Shown piece after piece: positions 17,526-26,204 of a stretch of 64,000 nucleotides of DNA. Origin of the DNA: Bacteroidales bacterium (GTDB taxonomy: Bacteria > Bacteroidota > Bacteroidia > Bacteroidales > UBA7960); NCBI GenBank assembly GCA_012521995.1, contig JAAYLH010000125.1, positions 1 to 64,000 of the forward strand, read 5' to 3'. A model generated the notes under the pieces. It worked only from the letters and a program-made list of their open reading frames with translations. It was not told the DNA's origin and searched no databases. Positions within the stretch are counted from its first letter, which is position 1, and each line of letters opens with the position of its first letter. Both the position numbers and the translations under genes were made by a program.

Positions 17526-18077
17526 TTAAAAAAACATGGGATTATCGCCTTCAAAAAAGTCGGGGTCTAAGGTTTCTTTGTATAGAACACCATGCACGGC
17601 CCCCAAAGCCTGGAGCACTATGGGCCCCCAATGGCTGGCAAAAAGTCCCCTGATCAGCGCAAGGGCATTTTCCCTGGCTGAAAGGGTGTTTTTCTGATAG
17701 GCCATGACAAAATCTTTCATATCCTGGTAAATGTCAGCCATATTGTCAGCCAGGCTCGCCTCCTTAGTGTCGTAATTGTGATCGTGAACATAATAGCGAT
17801 CCTCCGGGCTCAGTTTATCCCTGAGGGCCTTATAGATCTCCTCCCACTGCTCCTCCGTGACATAGCGCTCAGCAAAATCCTCATCTTCAACCTCAATGCC
17901 GGGGAGTAGGCTGCCTTTTAAATATAACAAAGGGGCCAGTCGCTGAAAATAGGTCAGGATATCTTCAGGCTTAAATTTTTCAACATCCTCAAAGAATAGA
18001 CAATATTCATTGGCAACCGTCAGCATTTCGATTGCGGCTTTCGATAAGGTCAGGTCATCTGAATCAAAGGCTTCCAT
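17526..18077 (-). CDS. DUF5063 family protein
   Basis: From ATG 18077 a 183-residue acidic, helical, soluble protein (MEAFDSDDLTLSKAAIEMLT). EDVEKFKPEDILTYFQRLAP, EEQWEEIYKALRDKL and ASHWGPIVLQALGAVHGVL are conserved blocks of the DUF5063 family as I recall it. No signal peptide or catalytic motif is visible. Function is unknown. The upstream frame to 18134 (19 more residues, very basic) is judged non-coding. It stands alone, 74 bases before the thioredoxin gene on the same strand. Confidence 0.82.
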   Translation of the reverse strand: MEAFDSDDLTLSKAAIEMLTVANEYCLFFEDVEKFKPEDILTYFQRLAPLLYLKGSLLPGIEVEDEDFAERYVTEEQWEEIYKALRDKLSPEDRYYVHDHNYDTKEASLADNMADIYQDMKDFVMAYQKNTLSARENALALIRGLFASHWGPIVLQALGAVHGVLYKETLDPDFFEGDNPMFF

Positions 18078-18353
18078 TTCTTGTGTATGTTTCCGTGGCA
18101 ATTTAACGCTTTGCCCCCGCTTTTTGTTATACAAAGGAAATCAAGTTTTTTTAATAATGCTTACGCGAAAGCGCCCGGAGGTCCAAAAAACCTTGCCGGA
18201 AACCTTTGTTTAAACCTACTGCTTGAAATAATAGGCTGAATTTTATGCTTCCAGTATGTTAATTAATCACAATAAACCACTCATTTTCAATAAGTTTAAT
18301 TTCGTTGAAGTACCTTTATGCCGGATTAAACAAACATTTAAACAAAACATCTG

Positions 18354-19436
18354 ATGAGAGCACTGAAAATAGGTGGGTTAACGATTCCGATTCCGGTAAT
18401 CCAGGGAGGGATGGGCGTAGGTATCTCCATGTCCGGACTCGCTGCAGCTGTGGCAAACCAGGGTGGAGTAGGGGTCATTTCCGCAGCTGGACTTGGTCTG
18501 GTCCACCGCAACCCTGCCCTTGATTTCCTGGAAGCCAACATGGAAGGATTAAAGAAAGAAATAAGGCTGGCAAGGGAAAAAACCAAAGGGATCATTGGGG
18601 TCAACATAATGGTGGCCATGTCGAATTTTGCTGACCTGGTGAGTACCGCCATTTCCGAAAAGGTCGATATCATTTTCTCAGGGGCAGGACTCCCGTTTCA
18701 ACTCCCTTCTTTTTTACAAACCGACAGCATAACCAAGCTGGTGCCCATTGTGTCTTCCGGCAGGGCAGCCAAACTAATCTGCGAGAAATGGAAGGCCTTG
18801 CACGATTACCTGCCCGATGCCATCGTGGTTGAAGGGCCCAAGGCAGGCGGGCATCTGGGGTTTAAAAAAGAACATATTGAGGATTCGCATCACGCACTCG
18901 AAGAGCTTATCCCTGAGGTAGTAAAGGATGTTTCATACTTTGAAGAGAAATATCACAAAGAAATCCCGGTAATAGCGGCCGGTGGAATATACTCCGGCGC
19001 TGACATTTTCAATATCATGGAGTTAGGAGCCAAAGGAGTCCAAATGGGCACCCGCTTTGTTACCACTGAAGAGTGCGATGCTTCCACGGGGTTTAAGCAA
19101 GCCTATATCGATGCCAGGGAAAGTGATATCCAGATCATTCAAAGCCCCGTGGGAATGCCTGGCCGGGCCGTAAGCAACCCCTTTATTGACAAGGTTAGGG
19201 CTGGCTTAAAACGACCCATTAAATGCCCTTTTCATTGCATAAAAACCTGCGACGTTTCAAGCAGTCCCTATTGCATAATACGCGCTTTATTCAATGCTTA
19301 CAAAGGCAATATGAAAAGCGGGTACGCCTTTGCAGGGACCAATGCCTTTCTGGCTACCAAGATTACCACTGTTAAAGAGATTTTTAATGAATTATCGGCA
19401 GACTTCCAGGCAGCATTAAAAAAGGCAGGGGGGTAA
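18354..19436 (+). CDS. Nitronate monooxygenase/FabK-like flavoprotein (NPD family)
   Basis: A 360-residue TIM-barrel FMN protein. The N-terminus has PVIQGGMGVGIS, followed by QGGVGVISAAGLG, VVEGPKAGGHLG, VIAAGGIYSG and MGTRFVTTEE, all typical of the 2-nitropropane dioxygenase/FabK family. Near residue 285-305 a Cys cluster C-x3-C-x3-C followed by YC is present (CPFHCIKTCD and SSPYCI). This could bind a metal centre, though that is inference. The reaction could be nitronate oxidation or enoyl-ACP reduction. The Cys-bearing subfamily is not assigned with certainty. The gene stands alone, converging on the symporter gene. Confidence 0.87.
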   Translation: MRALKIGGLTIPIPVIQGGMGVGISMSGLAAAVANQGGVGVISAAGLGLVHRNPALDFLEANMEGLKKEIRLAREKTKGIIGVNIMVAMSNFADLVSTAISEKVDIIFSGAGLPFQLPSFLQTDSITKLVPIVSSGRAAKLICEKWKALHDYLPDAIVVEGPKAGGHLGFKKEHIEDSHHALEELIPEVVKDVSYFEEKYHKEIPVIAAGGIYSGADIFNIMELGAKGVQMGTRFVTTEECDASTGFKQAYIDARESDIQIIQSPVGMPGRAVSNPFIDKVRAGLKRPIKCPFHCIKTCDVSSSPYCIIRALFNAYKGNMKSGYAFAGTNAFLATKITTVKEIFNELSADFQAALKKAGG

Positions 19437-19462
19437 CCCTGCATTTTTATAAAAATTTCATC

Positions 19463-21103
19463 CTACCAGAATACGGTATAAATCACCGCCAGCAGGAGCA
19501 TAATTATATAAGCCGAAACGTTGAACGACTTCGGGGTCTTGAAGGTCTCCCTGGGCAGAGGAATGCCCTTGGGATCATCATCCCCTTCAGCAGTGGTAAG
19601 GCTTACCATCAGGATTACGGCCATGGTCAGCACACAAGTGTAGAACATCTGGTCGAGAAAAGGCATCTCGATGGGCAGCACCTTCAGCAGGATGGCAATA
19701 GGGATGGAAGCCAGTACCCCCACAATGGCCCCCTTGGCTGAGGTCTTCTTCCAGAACAAACCCATGAGGAACACCGCCAGGATGCCGGGGCTCACCAGCC
19801 CGGTGTACTCCTGGATGTATTGGAACATCTGCGGCATGCTGCTCAGGGCAGGGGCCAGCAAGACAGCGACCACCAGGGCCAGGACCACGGTGATCCGGCC
19901 AACGCTTACCAGGTTGGTCTTGCTTTCCTTTTTGGCAAAATAGGGCTTGTAAATATCCATCGTGAAGATGGTGGCCGTGGAATTGAGCATGGAGGCCAAT
20001 GAAGAAACGATGGCAGCCGCGAGGGCTGCAACCACCAGTCCTTTCAGCCCCACCGGGATAAAGGTGCGGATCAGCCAGGGATAAGCTACGTCATAATTCA
20101 CACCCCCGTCAGGACGCGAGAAAACGGTTTGAACGCCATCAATGATCGTGGTGCCGGCAGGCTGGGTAAACATCACATAGGCAATGATGCCTGGAATAAC
20201 TACGAACACCGGGATCAGCATCTTCAGGAAGGCGGCAAAGGCAAGCCCTTTCTGGGCTTCCTGCAAGGACTTGGCTGCAAGGGCACGCTGAATGATATAC
20301 TGGTTAAAGCCCCAGTAATACAGGTTGGCAACCCACATCCCGCCGATCAGCACCCCGATGCCCGGAAGGTTAATGAACTCGGGGTCCGTTTTTTTCAGGA
20401 TCATATGAAACTTATCGCCCGCCACGTTGTACACATGCGAGAGGCCGTTGAAGATCCCACCCTCAGGGGTCACGTAACCCAGGGCAATGACAGTGGTGAT
20501 CATCCCGCCCGTGACCAGCAACACCACCTGGATCACATCGGTCCAGGCCACCGCCGAAAGGCCGCCCCAAATGGAATAGGCCGCCGCAAAAAATGCTAAT
20601 CCAATAATAAATAACATGATCATCGAGCCATCCCCTGTCCCCAGGATGGTGTCCAGCGCCTTGGCGCCCAGGAATAATACCGAGGTCAGGTTCACGAATA
20701 TAAACAGCGCAATCCAGAATACCGCCAGGATGGTCTTCAGCTGGGTGTTGAAGCGCTTTTCCACAAATTCGGGGATGGTATAAAGCCCCTGCTTGATGAA
20801 GATGGGAAGGAAATATTTCCCTACAATGATCAGCGTCAGGGCTGCCATCCATTCGTAGGTGGCAATGGCCAGACCAATGGCAAATCCCGAGCCCGACATC
20901 CCGATAAACTGTTCGGCCGAGATGTTGGCCGCGATCAGCGAGGCCCCTATGGCCCACCAAGGCAGGCTTTTCCCCGCAAGAAAATAATCCTCCGTGGTTT
21001 TTTTATGACCCTTCTTGGTGCGCGAAACCCAAAGACCTACCGAAAGGATCAGCACGCCATAGGCGGCAAAAACAATGTAATCAAGCGTATGAAATGTGTT
21101 CAT
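19463..21103 (-). CDS. Sodium/solute symporter of the SSS (SLC5) family, probably sugar
   Basis: A 546-residue inner-membrane protein with about 14 hydrophobic segments. MNTFHTLDYIVFAAYGVLI begins the first helix, and GKSLPWWAIGASLIAANISA with EQFIGMSGSGFA is the conserved SSS sodium-site region. GYVTPEGGIFNGL and QYIIQRALAAKS follow. The pattern is nearest to vSGLT-type sodium/galactose carriers. Sugar is a probable substrate but cannot be proved here. No sugar-use genes are adjacent. It runs toward the NPD gene and upstream lie the tRNA-Leu genes on the other strand. Confidence 0.92.
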   Translation of the reverse strand: MNTFHTLDYIVFAAYGVLILSVGLWVSRTKKGHKKTTEDYFLAGKSLPWWAIGASLIAANISAEQFIGMSGSGFAIGLAIATYEWMAALTLIIVGKYFLPIFIKQGLYTIPEFVEKRFNTQLKTILAVFWIALFIFVNLTSVLFLGAKALDTILGTGDGSMIMLFIIGLAFFAAAYSIWGGLSAVAWTDVIQVVLLVTGGMITTVIALGYVTPEGGIFNGLSHVYNVAGDKFHMILKKTDPEFINLPGIGVLIGGMWVANLYYWGFNQYIIQRALAAKSLQEAQKGLAFAAFLKMLIPVFVVIPGIIAYVMFTQPAGTTIIDGVQTVFSRPDGGVNYDVAYPWLIRTFIPVGLKGLVVAALAAAIVSSLASMLNSTATIFTMDIYKPYFAKKESKTNLVSVGRITVVLALVVAVLLAPALSSMPQMFQYIQEYTGLVSPGILAVFLMGLFWKKTSAKGAIVGVLASIPIAILLKVLPIEMPFLDQMFYTCVLTMAVILMVSLTTAEGDDDPKGIPLPRETFKTPKSFNVSAYIIMLLLAVIYTVFW

Positions 21104-21238
21104 TGACAGGATGTTTGGTTGTTTCTCTGAAATAGCGGCCAGGCAAGAATTCCGGTCATTGCCAGCGGCTAATTTACTATATTAATTTCTTTGCATCCAT
21201 GAATTCCTTAAAAAATTCAAAACCCCCTAAACTTTTTG

Positions 21239-21268
21239 TTGGTGTTTGAAAAGATTTTTTTACTTTTG
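21239..21268 (+). promoter_or_regulatory. Bacteroidota promoter of the tRNA-Leu pair
   Basis: A -33 TTG at 21239-21241 and a -7 TACTTTTG at 21261-21268 are separated by 19 bases, a near-ideal spacing. The tRNA body starts 12 bases later. Confidence 0.65.
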
Positions 21269-21279
21269 CCAAACCTTTT

Positions 21280-21366
21280 GCCCAGGTGGTGAAACTGGTA
21301 GACACGCTACTTTGAGGGGGTAGTGACCGCAAGGTCGTGCAAGTTCGAGTCTTGTCCTGGGCACCA
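21280..21366 (+). tRNA. tRNA-Leu (anticodon GAG), CCA encoded
   Basis: The acceptor stem GCCCAGG pairs with CCTGGGC. The anticodon stem CTACT/GGTAG (one G-U type pair) closes a seven-base loop TTGAGGG with anticodon GAG. A long class II variable arm (TGACCGCAAGGTCGTGC) and a T-arm with GTTCGAGTC follow. The discriminator A and CCA are encoded at 21363-21366. It reads CUU and CUC codons. Confidence 0.95.
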
Positions 21367-21400
21367 GTTTTTGACAAAAGGGAACGCTCTGTTTTTTATT

Positions 21401-21487
21401 GCCCAGATGGCGGAATTGGTAGACGCGCTAGTTTCAGGGACTAGTATTGGTAACAATGTGCAGGTTCGAGTCCTGTTCTGGGCACCA
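21401..21487 (+). tRNA. tRNA-Leu (anticodon CAG), CCA encoded
   Basis: The acceptor stem GCCCAGA pairs with TCTGGGC. The anticodon stem CTAGT/ACTAG is perfect and the loop TTCAGGG gives anticodon CAG, reading CUG. It has a class II variable arm and an encoded CCA. Thirty-four bases separate it from the first tRNA-Leu, and no promoter lies between, so both probably come from one precursor. It is similar but not identical to its partner, which suggests an old duplication. Confidence 0.95.
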
Positions 21488-21497
21488 TCCTATTGAA

Positions 21498-21535
21498 AAA
21501 GACTGTTTCAGCAAAAATGAAACAGTCTTTTTTTT
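21498..21535 (+). terminator. Rho-independent terminator of the tRNA operon
   Basis: A perfect 13-base stem (left arm 21498-21510, right arm 21518-21530) with loop GCAAAAA is followed by five more T residues. It begins 11 bases after the second tRNA. Confidence 0.9.
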
Positions 21536-21706
21536 AGCCTGCCTTAAGTCTCTTCCCCCCAAAATCCTTCCTCGCTGAGAGGCATTTGTAATTCCGCTCA
21601 GCAGCGAACCTTGGCCCTTCACTGCGTAAATCATCAATTGTTGATCTGAAATCAAAAAACTTTCCCCCAACCTCAACCTTGAACTTTATACCAGAAACCT
21701 CAAATC

Positions 21707-22342
21707 TCATCCAATGAGCCTGCTGTCCGAAACATTATCCAGGCTCTTGTTGCTTGAGGCCTCAATGGGGTTGTGGAAGGCCATAAATACCAGGATATTT
21801 TCGCCTGCCTTAGCCGGGGGAAGAGCCAGCTCAGCCCGTTTCTCCTTGCGTTGGGCGGCCTGCAGGTTGACGGAACTGTCGAGGCTGGTGTCGTTCATGG
21901 CCAGCAGCATCACCTGGTCGCTCACGCTATAGCGCTTGCCCGGCTCGGGATCGCCCCAGGTAACAACAGCCTTGTTGCCTTCTATGGTCATGGCCACATC
22001 CTGGGCCCAGGACCGCTCGCCCTGGCTGATCACCAGCCAATGCAAATCTTCGGGACTTGCAGCATTGCGATAGTTTACCAGGTTGACCGACATGGCGGCA
22101 TGAAAGGCGCTGCGCCCCTCGGCCTGGGGATTGAAGCCCACACGCACCGCCGACCGGGCCGATTGCATTACCTTCATCACCTTTGAAAAATCGGTCTGCG
22201 CCTGCTTCAGCGCCCCCTGGGCCGGCCGGCGCTTGCCCGAGGGACGGCTGCGCATGATGGTTTTTCCAAACATTTCATAGGCCACTATATTGCCTATCCT
22301 CCCGCTGTAATTGCCCAAGGGGCCCTCTTTTGTCGATGCCAT
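21707..22342 (-). CDS. DUF6266 family protein
   Basis: A 211-residue protein. The N-terminus MASTKEGPLGNYSGRIGNIV, then MFGKTIMRSRPSG and later RVGFNPQAEGRSAFHAAMS match the DUF6266 family as I know it. It is basic at the N-terminus, lacks a signal peptide, and has a beta-rich C-terminal half. Function is unknown. In Bacteroidota the family often occurs in several copies. A well-formed promoter with both boxes lies 45 bases upstream, and behind it sits the phased ACGT array. Confidence 0.82.
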   Translation of the reverse strand: MASTKEGPLGNYSGRIGNIVAYEMFGKTIMRSRPSGKRRPAQGALKQAQTDFSKVMKVMQSARSAVRVGFNPQAEGRSAFHAAMSVNLVNYRNAASPEDLHWLVISQGERSWAQDVAMTIEGNKAVVTWGDPEPGKRYSVSDQVMLLAMNDTSLDSSVNLQAAQRKEKRAELALPPAKAGENILVFMAFHNPIEASSNKSLDNVSDSRLIG

Positions 22343-22386
22343 AACACACTGGTTTTAATGGTTTTTCAATGACTTTGATCCATAAG

Positions 22387-22417
22387 CAAATATAATCAAA
22401 TTTGATAATAAAACAAA
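22387..22417 (-). promoter_or_regulatory. Promoter of the DUF6266 gene
   Basis: On the minus strand the -7 element reads TATATTTG (22387-22394) and the -33 element reads TTTG (22414-22417), 19 bases apart. This is one of the two best promoter matches in the window. Confidence 0.65.
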
Positions 22418-22433
22418 AATAAAACGAATCTGA

Positions 22434-22526
22434 CACGTAATTAAAACGAAGTTTAAACGTGTATGCACGTGTGAACTACGTCTGAACTACGTGTTAACTA
22501 CGTCTGAACTACGTCTGAACTCCGAA
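22434..22526. repeat. Array of ACGT cores at 10-11 base spacing with an 11-base tandem repeat
   Basis: ACGT occurs at 22434, 22457, 22467, 22478, 22489, 22500 and 22511. The last four are exactly 11 bases apart inside a tandem repeat of TGAACTACGTC, with one degenerate fifth unit (22472-22526). Each core is a self-complementary tetramer on the same face of the helix. It lies between the ALDH terminator and the DUF6266 promoter, so a regulatory binding array is possible. Simple slippage is the alternative. Confidence 0.85.
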
Positions 22527-22535
22527 GAGTATATG

Positions 22536-22593
22536 AAGAAAAAAGCAGGAGGCATAGCCCGGCTGTTGAATTTGCCGGGATATGCCTCCTGCT
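22536..22593 (-). terminator. Terminator of the ALDH gene
   Basis: Arms 22544-22563 and 22574-22593 pair over 19 of 20 positions (one G/A mismatch) around a 10-base loop. On the minus strand the stem is followed by a T-rich run (22536-22543), which suits the ALDH gene ending at 22637. Confidence 0.85.
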
Positions 22594-22636
22594 AGGTATG
22601 GACCCTGAAAAAAGGGTAATATTTCCTTAAGGACGG

Positions 22637-24178
22637 TTAGAACCCAAACTTGATGCCCTGCGCCAGGGGCAGGGTCTCGCCATAGTTGATGGTGTTGGTT
22701 TGCCGGCGCATATAGTATTTCCAGGAGTCGGAGCCTGACTCGCGCCCGCCGCCGGTGTCTTTCTCCCCGCCAAAGGCGCCTCCGATCTCTGCGCCCGAGG
22801 TGCCGATGTTCACATTGGCAATGCCGCAATCGGAGCCTGCATCGGAGAGGAACTTCTCGGCTTCAATGAGGTTTTGGGTGAAGATGGCCGACGACAAGCC
22901 CTGGGGAACGTCGTTGTTCAGGCGGATGGCCTCTTCGATGGTGCTGTATCTGATCAGGTAAAGGATGGGGGCGAAGGTCTCTTCCTGGACGATGTGGTAA
23001 TGGTTCTCGGCCTCCACCAGGGCAGGCACCACGTAATGCCCGCAGCAATAAGGCTCGCCGTCGAGGACCTCCCCGCCGAAGATCACCTTCCCGCCTTCCT
23101 GTTTTACCTGTGCAATGGCGTTTTCGAAGGCCGCAACGGCCGTGGTGTCAATCATGGGGCCCACCAGGGTTTCTTCATCCAGCGGGTTTCCGATCTTTTC
23201 CGATATGCTTTGATAAGCCATCAGCAGCTTTTCCTTCACCGTGTCATAGACTTTATCCTGAATGATGAGGCGGCGGGTGGAGGTGCAGCGCTGGCCGGCC
23301 GTGCCCACGGCGCCAAACACTACCGACTTGATGGCCATCTCCAGCTCGGCCTGGTCGGAGATGATCACCGCGTTGTTGCCCCCCAGCTCCATGATGGCCT
23401 TGCCCAGCCGCTGGCCGACGATGCCGTTGATGCGTTTGCCCACTTTCGTGGAACCCGTGACCGAGAACAGGGGGATGCGCCTGTCGGCCGCGAAATTATC
23501 GCCCAGCACCGACGACTGGGCCACGATCATATTGAAAACGCCCTCGGGCACCTTGTTTTCTTTCAGCACGCCTGCAATGATGTTCTGGATAGCCACGGCC
23601 GTCAGCGGGGTCTTGCTGCTGGGCTTCCACACCACCACATCGCCGGCCACGGCGGCGATCATGCTGTTCCAGGCCCATACCGCTGCCGGGAAGTTGAAGG
23701 AGGTGACAAGCCCCACGATGCCCAGGGGAAGGTATTGGTCGTACATCCGGTGGTCGGGCCGTTCAGAGTGCATCGTATAGCCGTTCAGCAGCCTCGATTG
23801 CCCCACGGCGAAGTCGCAGATGTCGATCATTTCCTGCACCTCGCCCAGGCCTTCCTGTATGATCTTGCCCATCTCGATGGTGATCAGGTGGCCCAGGGCT
23901 TCCTTGTTTTCCCGCAGGGCCAGGCCGATCTTGCGGACCACCTCACCGCGCAGGGGAGCCGGCCATTTGCGCCATTCCAGGAAAGCTTCCTGGGCCTTTT
24001 CCATAATCTGCTCATAATCGTCCATCGAGGCATTGGTGACCTTGGCAATCACCTTCCCGTCGATGGGGGAGAGGGATACGGTTTCCTTCCCGTTGGTCTT
24101 TAACCAGGTTGTGCCCGTGCAGGCCCCGGGATTGATCTCCTGGATGCCCAGCGCTGCTAATACTTCTTTCTTTTTCAT
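22637..24178 (-). CDS. ALDH7-type aldehyde dehydrogenase
   Basis: A 513-residue NAD(P)-dependent aldehyde dehydrogenase. TSFNFPAAVWAWN is the cofactor region, MELGGNNAVI contains the general base Glu, and GTAGQRCTSTRR holds the nucleophilic Cys. The ending with GGAFGGEKDTGGGRESGSDS fits the antiquitin (ALDH7) group, which oxidises alpha-aminoadipate semialdehyde in lysine breakdown. The substrate is inferred from family alone, and no lysine degradation genes are adjacent. A strong terminator follows. A long antisense frame across it is only a shadow. Confidence 0.92.
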   Translation of the reverse strand: MKKKEVLAALGIQEINPGACTGTTWLKTNGKETVSLSPIDGKVIAKVTNASMDDYEQIMEKAQEAFLEWRKWPAPLRGEVVRKIGLALRENKEALGHLITIEMGKIIQEGLGEVQEMIDICDFAVGQSRLLNGYTMHSERPDHRMYDQYLPLGIVGLVTSFNFPAAVWAWNSMIAAVAGDVVVWKPSSKTPLTAVAIQNIIAGVLKENKVPEGVFNMIVAQSSVLGDNFAADRRIPLFSVTGSTKVGKRINGIVGQRLGKAIMELGGNNAVIISDQAELEMAIKSVVFGAVGTAGQRCTSTRRLIIQDKVYDTVKEKLLMAYQSISEKIGNPLDEETLVGPMIDTTAVAAFENAIAQVKQEGGKVIFGGEVLDGEPYCCGHYVVPALVEAENHYHIVQEETFAPILYLIRYSTIEEAIRLNNDVPQGLSSAIFTQNLIEAEKFLSDAGSDCGIANVNIGTSGAEIGGAFGGEKDTGGGRESGSDSWKYYMRRQTNTINYGETLPLAQGIKFGF

Positions 24179-24387
24179 TGTTTGAAGAATGTTTTTATTC
24201 TTTTTAATTTGTAAAATGCCTGCCCCTTATACCGATGGTTTTTGGTATGCACTAATTTACGATTTTTAGATGGGTTTTAAAAAAAATAATTACCCTGAAA
24301 TACTGAGATTGTTGACCTCAGACAGGCTTCCCCGGGAATAAGGGCAAATTTTTCGGATCAATTAAGCCTCCCAGGGCAATAAAGGTG

Positions 24388-25029
24388 TTATTCACAAATG
24401 CCTGAGGTGATCGCCATTGTCCCTTTTCCCTGGGGATGGCTTCCGGTCATCTTGATTCCGGCACGATCGAGCAAGGGTTCCAAACCCCCGTTTTTCATAT
24501 ACTGGAGGAAGTTGCGATGGTGCTCGCCCCCGGCCATCCATTCGATGCTCCTGGCCAACCATCCATAGAAATTTCCGGGCATTGGCCAGGCATAATCGGC
24601 AATGATGATGGTTCTGGCCACGCGCTTCATCTCCATCATGACCTTCAAACCTGCTTCCGGGCTGAATTGATGAATGGCCATTGAGGTCAAGGCCACATCA
24701 AAGGCCTTATCCCCGAAAGGGGAGAGGTCGGTGGCATCCATCACCAGGAAATTTAAATTGCTTAAGGTTTTTTTGCGGGCTTCTTCGGTGGCTTTGCTGA
24801 TCTTTGAGGCCTCCAGGTCAATTCCCGTCACCTCGCAACCTTTAACGAGGGCCAGCATCATCGCCAGGGTGCCGTGGCCGCAGGCAATATCGAGGATGCG
24901 CTTACCGGGTGGGGCAAGCGAAACCACCTGCCGGTGCAGGCCTTTCAGCAGGGGGTCGATCAGGGTTTTGTAAATCATTAGGGGACGATTAGCCTTGGGG
25001 ATGATTTTCTGGCACCAAATTTTGCGCAA
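24388..25029 (-). CDS. Class I SAM-dependent methyltransferase
   Basis: A 213-residue protein with the SAM-binding motif ILDIACGHGTLAMML (motif I), VTGIDLEASKIS (acidic residue at the end of strand 2) and VMDATDLSPFGDKAFDVALT (motif II-III). No substrate-specific domain is visible, so a small-molecule methyltransferase is the best call. The start at 25029 lies 6 bases after the stop of the lipoprotein gene, suggesting translational coupling, though ATG 24978 (MIYKTLID) would also give a full SAM fold. Confidence 0.87.
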   Translation of the reverse strand: MRKIWCQKIIPKANRPLMIYKTLIDPLLKGLHRQVVSLAPPGKRILDIACGHGTLAMMLALVKGCEVTGIDLEASKISKATEEARKKTLSNLNFLVMDATDLSPFGDKAFDVALTSMAIHQFSPEAGLKVMMEMKRVARTIIIADYAWPMPGNFYGWLARSIEWMAGGEHHRNFLQYMKNGGLEPLLDRAGIKMTGSHPQGKGTMAITSGICE

Positions 25030-25035
25030 GCGGGT

Positions 25036-26079
25036 TTATTCGACCTTTTGGGATATCCCCGTGTAATACAGGTCATATCCTCCCTTGCCTCCCGGGCGGT
25101 TTGAGGAAAAGATCATCAGGGTGTTCTCGAAATCCCAGTAGTGGAGGGTGATTGGGCGGAACTCATCGTATTCGGTATTGATGCGCTCGCCAAAGTTTTT
25201 GGCTTCGCTCCACTGCCCGTTCCTGAATTCTGAGTAGTACAGGTCAAAGCCCCCGTAGCCTCCCGGGCGGTTGGAGGCGAACACCATCAGCTTGTCATTC
25301 ACAAATGGGCAGGTGTCGTCGTAGTCAGAGCTCAGGGCCATTTTGGTGGGGGTGAGGGAGGCTTCCGCTTCCAGGGCGCTGACCAGCCCGGAGCCTGTCA
25401 GTAATGGGATTTCGAAAATGTCATAGGTGCCGTCGCGGTCGGATGAAAAGATGATCTTCTCGATGGTTTCCGCAAGGTAGGGGCTGTATTCGTCAAAGTA
25501 GAAAAGGTCGCTGCCGAAAAAGGAAGGGTACATATCGTTGGCAGGGGAGTTCAGGAAGGAAACATCCTGTTTCCCGGTAATGCTGGTCACCCCCTCGTAT
25601 TCATATCCCTGACTTTCATTAAAAACAAAACGGATATCGTAATCTCCATTGCAGTCATTGGCAAAAAGCACCACATCTATCCAGGTGGTCTCAGGGTATT
25701 CGGCTTCATCCCGGTAGCGGAACCAGTGAGGGCCCAGCTCATTGCAGGGGGTGTTGATGGAATCGAGGATTGGAGCCAGGTAGGCATAGGCGATCTCACC
25801 CGGATCGGTACCAACGCTCAGGCTTCCTTTATCTTTGTCCCATTCGATGAACATGTTTTTGCCCACCACATCGAATTCCACGCCCCCGCTGTGGCGGTTC
25901 GAGGAGAAATGCAGGCGGTAACGGTAAAAAATGAAAGGGGCCGTTGAGTTGTAATCGTCAAATTCCGAGTTGACCGCTTCAAAGTTTATCACCGATTTAG
26001 GGAAACGCCCTGTTTCGTAGTGATGGCCGGGACAGCCGGTCAGAATAAACAACAGGACAGGAATCAGGATCTTCTTCAT
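25036..26079 (-). CDS. PD40-repeat lipoprotein (TolB-like propeller)
   Basis: From ATG 26079 a 347-residue protein with signal and lipobox MKKILIPVLLFILTGC. Three WD40-like PD40 repeats are visible: IFSSDRDGTYDIFEIP, FASNRPGGYGGFDLYY and FSSNRPGGKGGYDLYYT. Such repeats form beta-propellers, often found fused to OmpA domains or in TolB, but no OmpA domain follows here. It is probably an outer-membrane lipoprotein. It is followed at 6 bases by the methyltransferase gene; the functional link between them is unclear. Confidence 0.85.
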   Translation of the reverse strand: MKKILIPVLLFILTGCPGHHYETGRFPKSVINFEAVNSEFDDYNSTAPFIFYRYRLHFSSNRHSGGVEFDVVGKNMFIEWDKDKGSLSVGTDPGEIAYAYLAPILDSINTPCNELGPHWFRYRDEAEYPETTWIDVVLFANDCNGDYDIRFVFNESQGYEYEGVTSITGKQDVSFLNSPANDMYPSFFGSDLFYFDEYSPYLAETIEKIIFSSDRDGTYDIFEIPLLTGSGLVSALEAEASLTPTKMALSSDYDDTCPFVNDKLMVFASNRPGGYGGFDLYYSEFRNGQWSEAKNFGERINTEYDEFRPITLHYWDFENTLMIFSSNRPGGKGGYDLYYTGISQKVE

Positions 26080-26204
26080 GATGAAAAGCATTTTTTATTC
26101 TTGCAATGGGAAAATGCGGCAAGGATGGACCTGTCGGCTGATTGGTTATTCCTATCCAAAGTTATGTCAATGCTGGCAGTTTTGCAAGTTCTTTCTGCCT
26201 TGTT

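Noticed and set aside
21280-21487. Integration site at the tRNA-Leu genes
   Set aside because: No integrase gene and no duplicated tRNA 3' end was found within the window.
22472-22526. CRISPR array
   Set aside because: The unit is 11 bases in direct tandem with no spacers and no cas genes nearby.
22874-24103. A 409-codon open frame on the plus strand
   Set aside because: It is fully antisense to the ALDH gene, which has every catalytic motif. The frame is rich in His, Gly and Asp as expected of a reverse frame in GC-rich codons and shows no domain.
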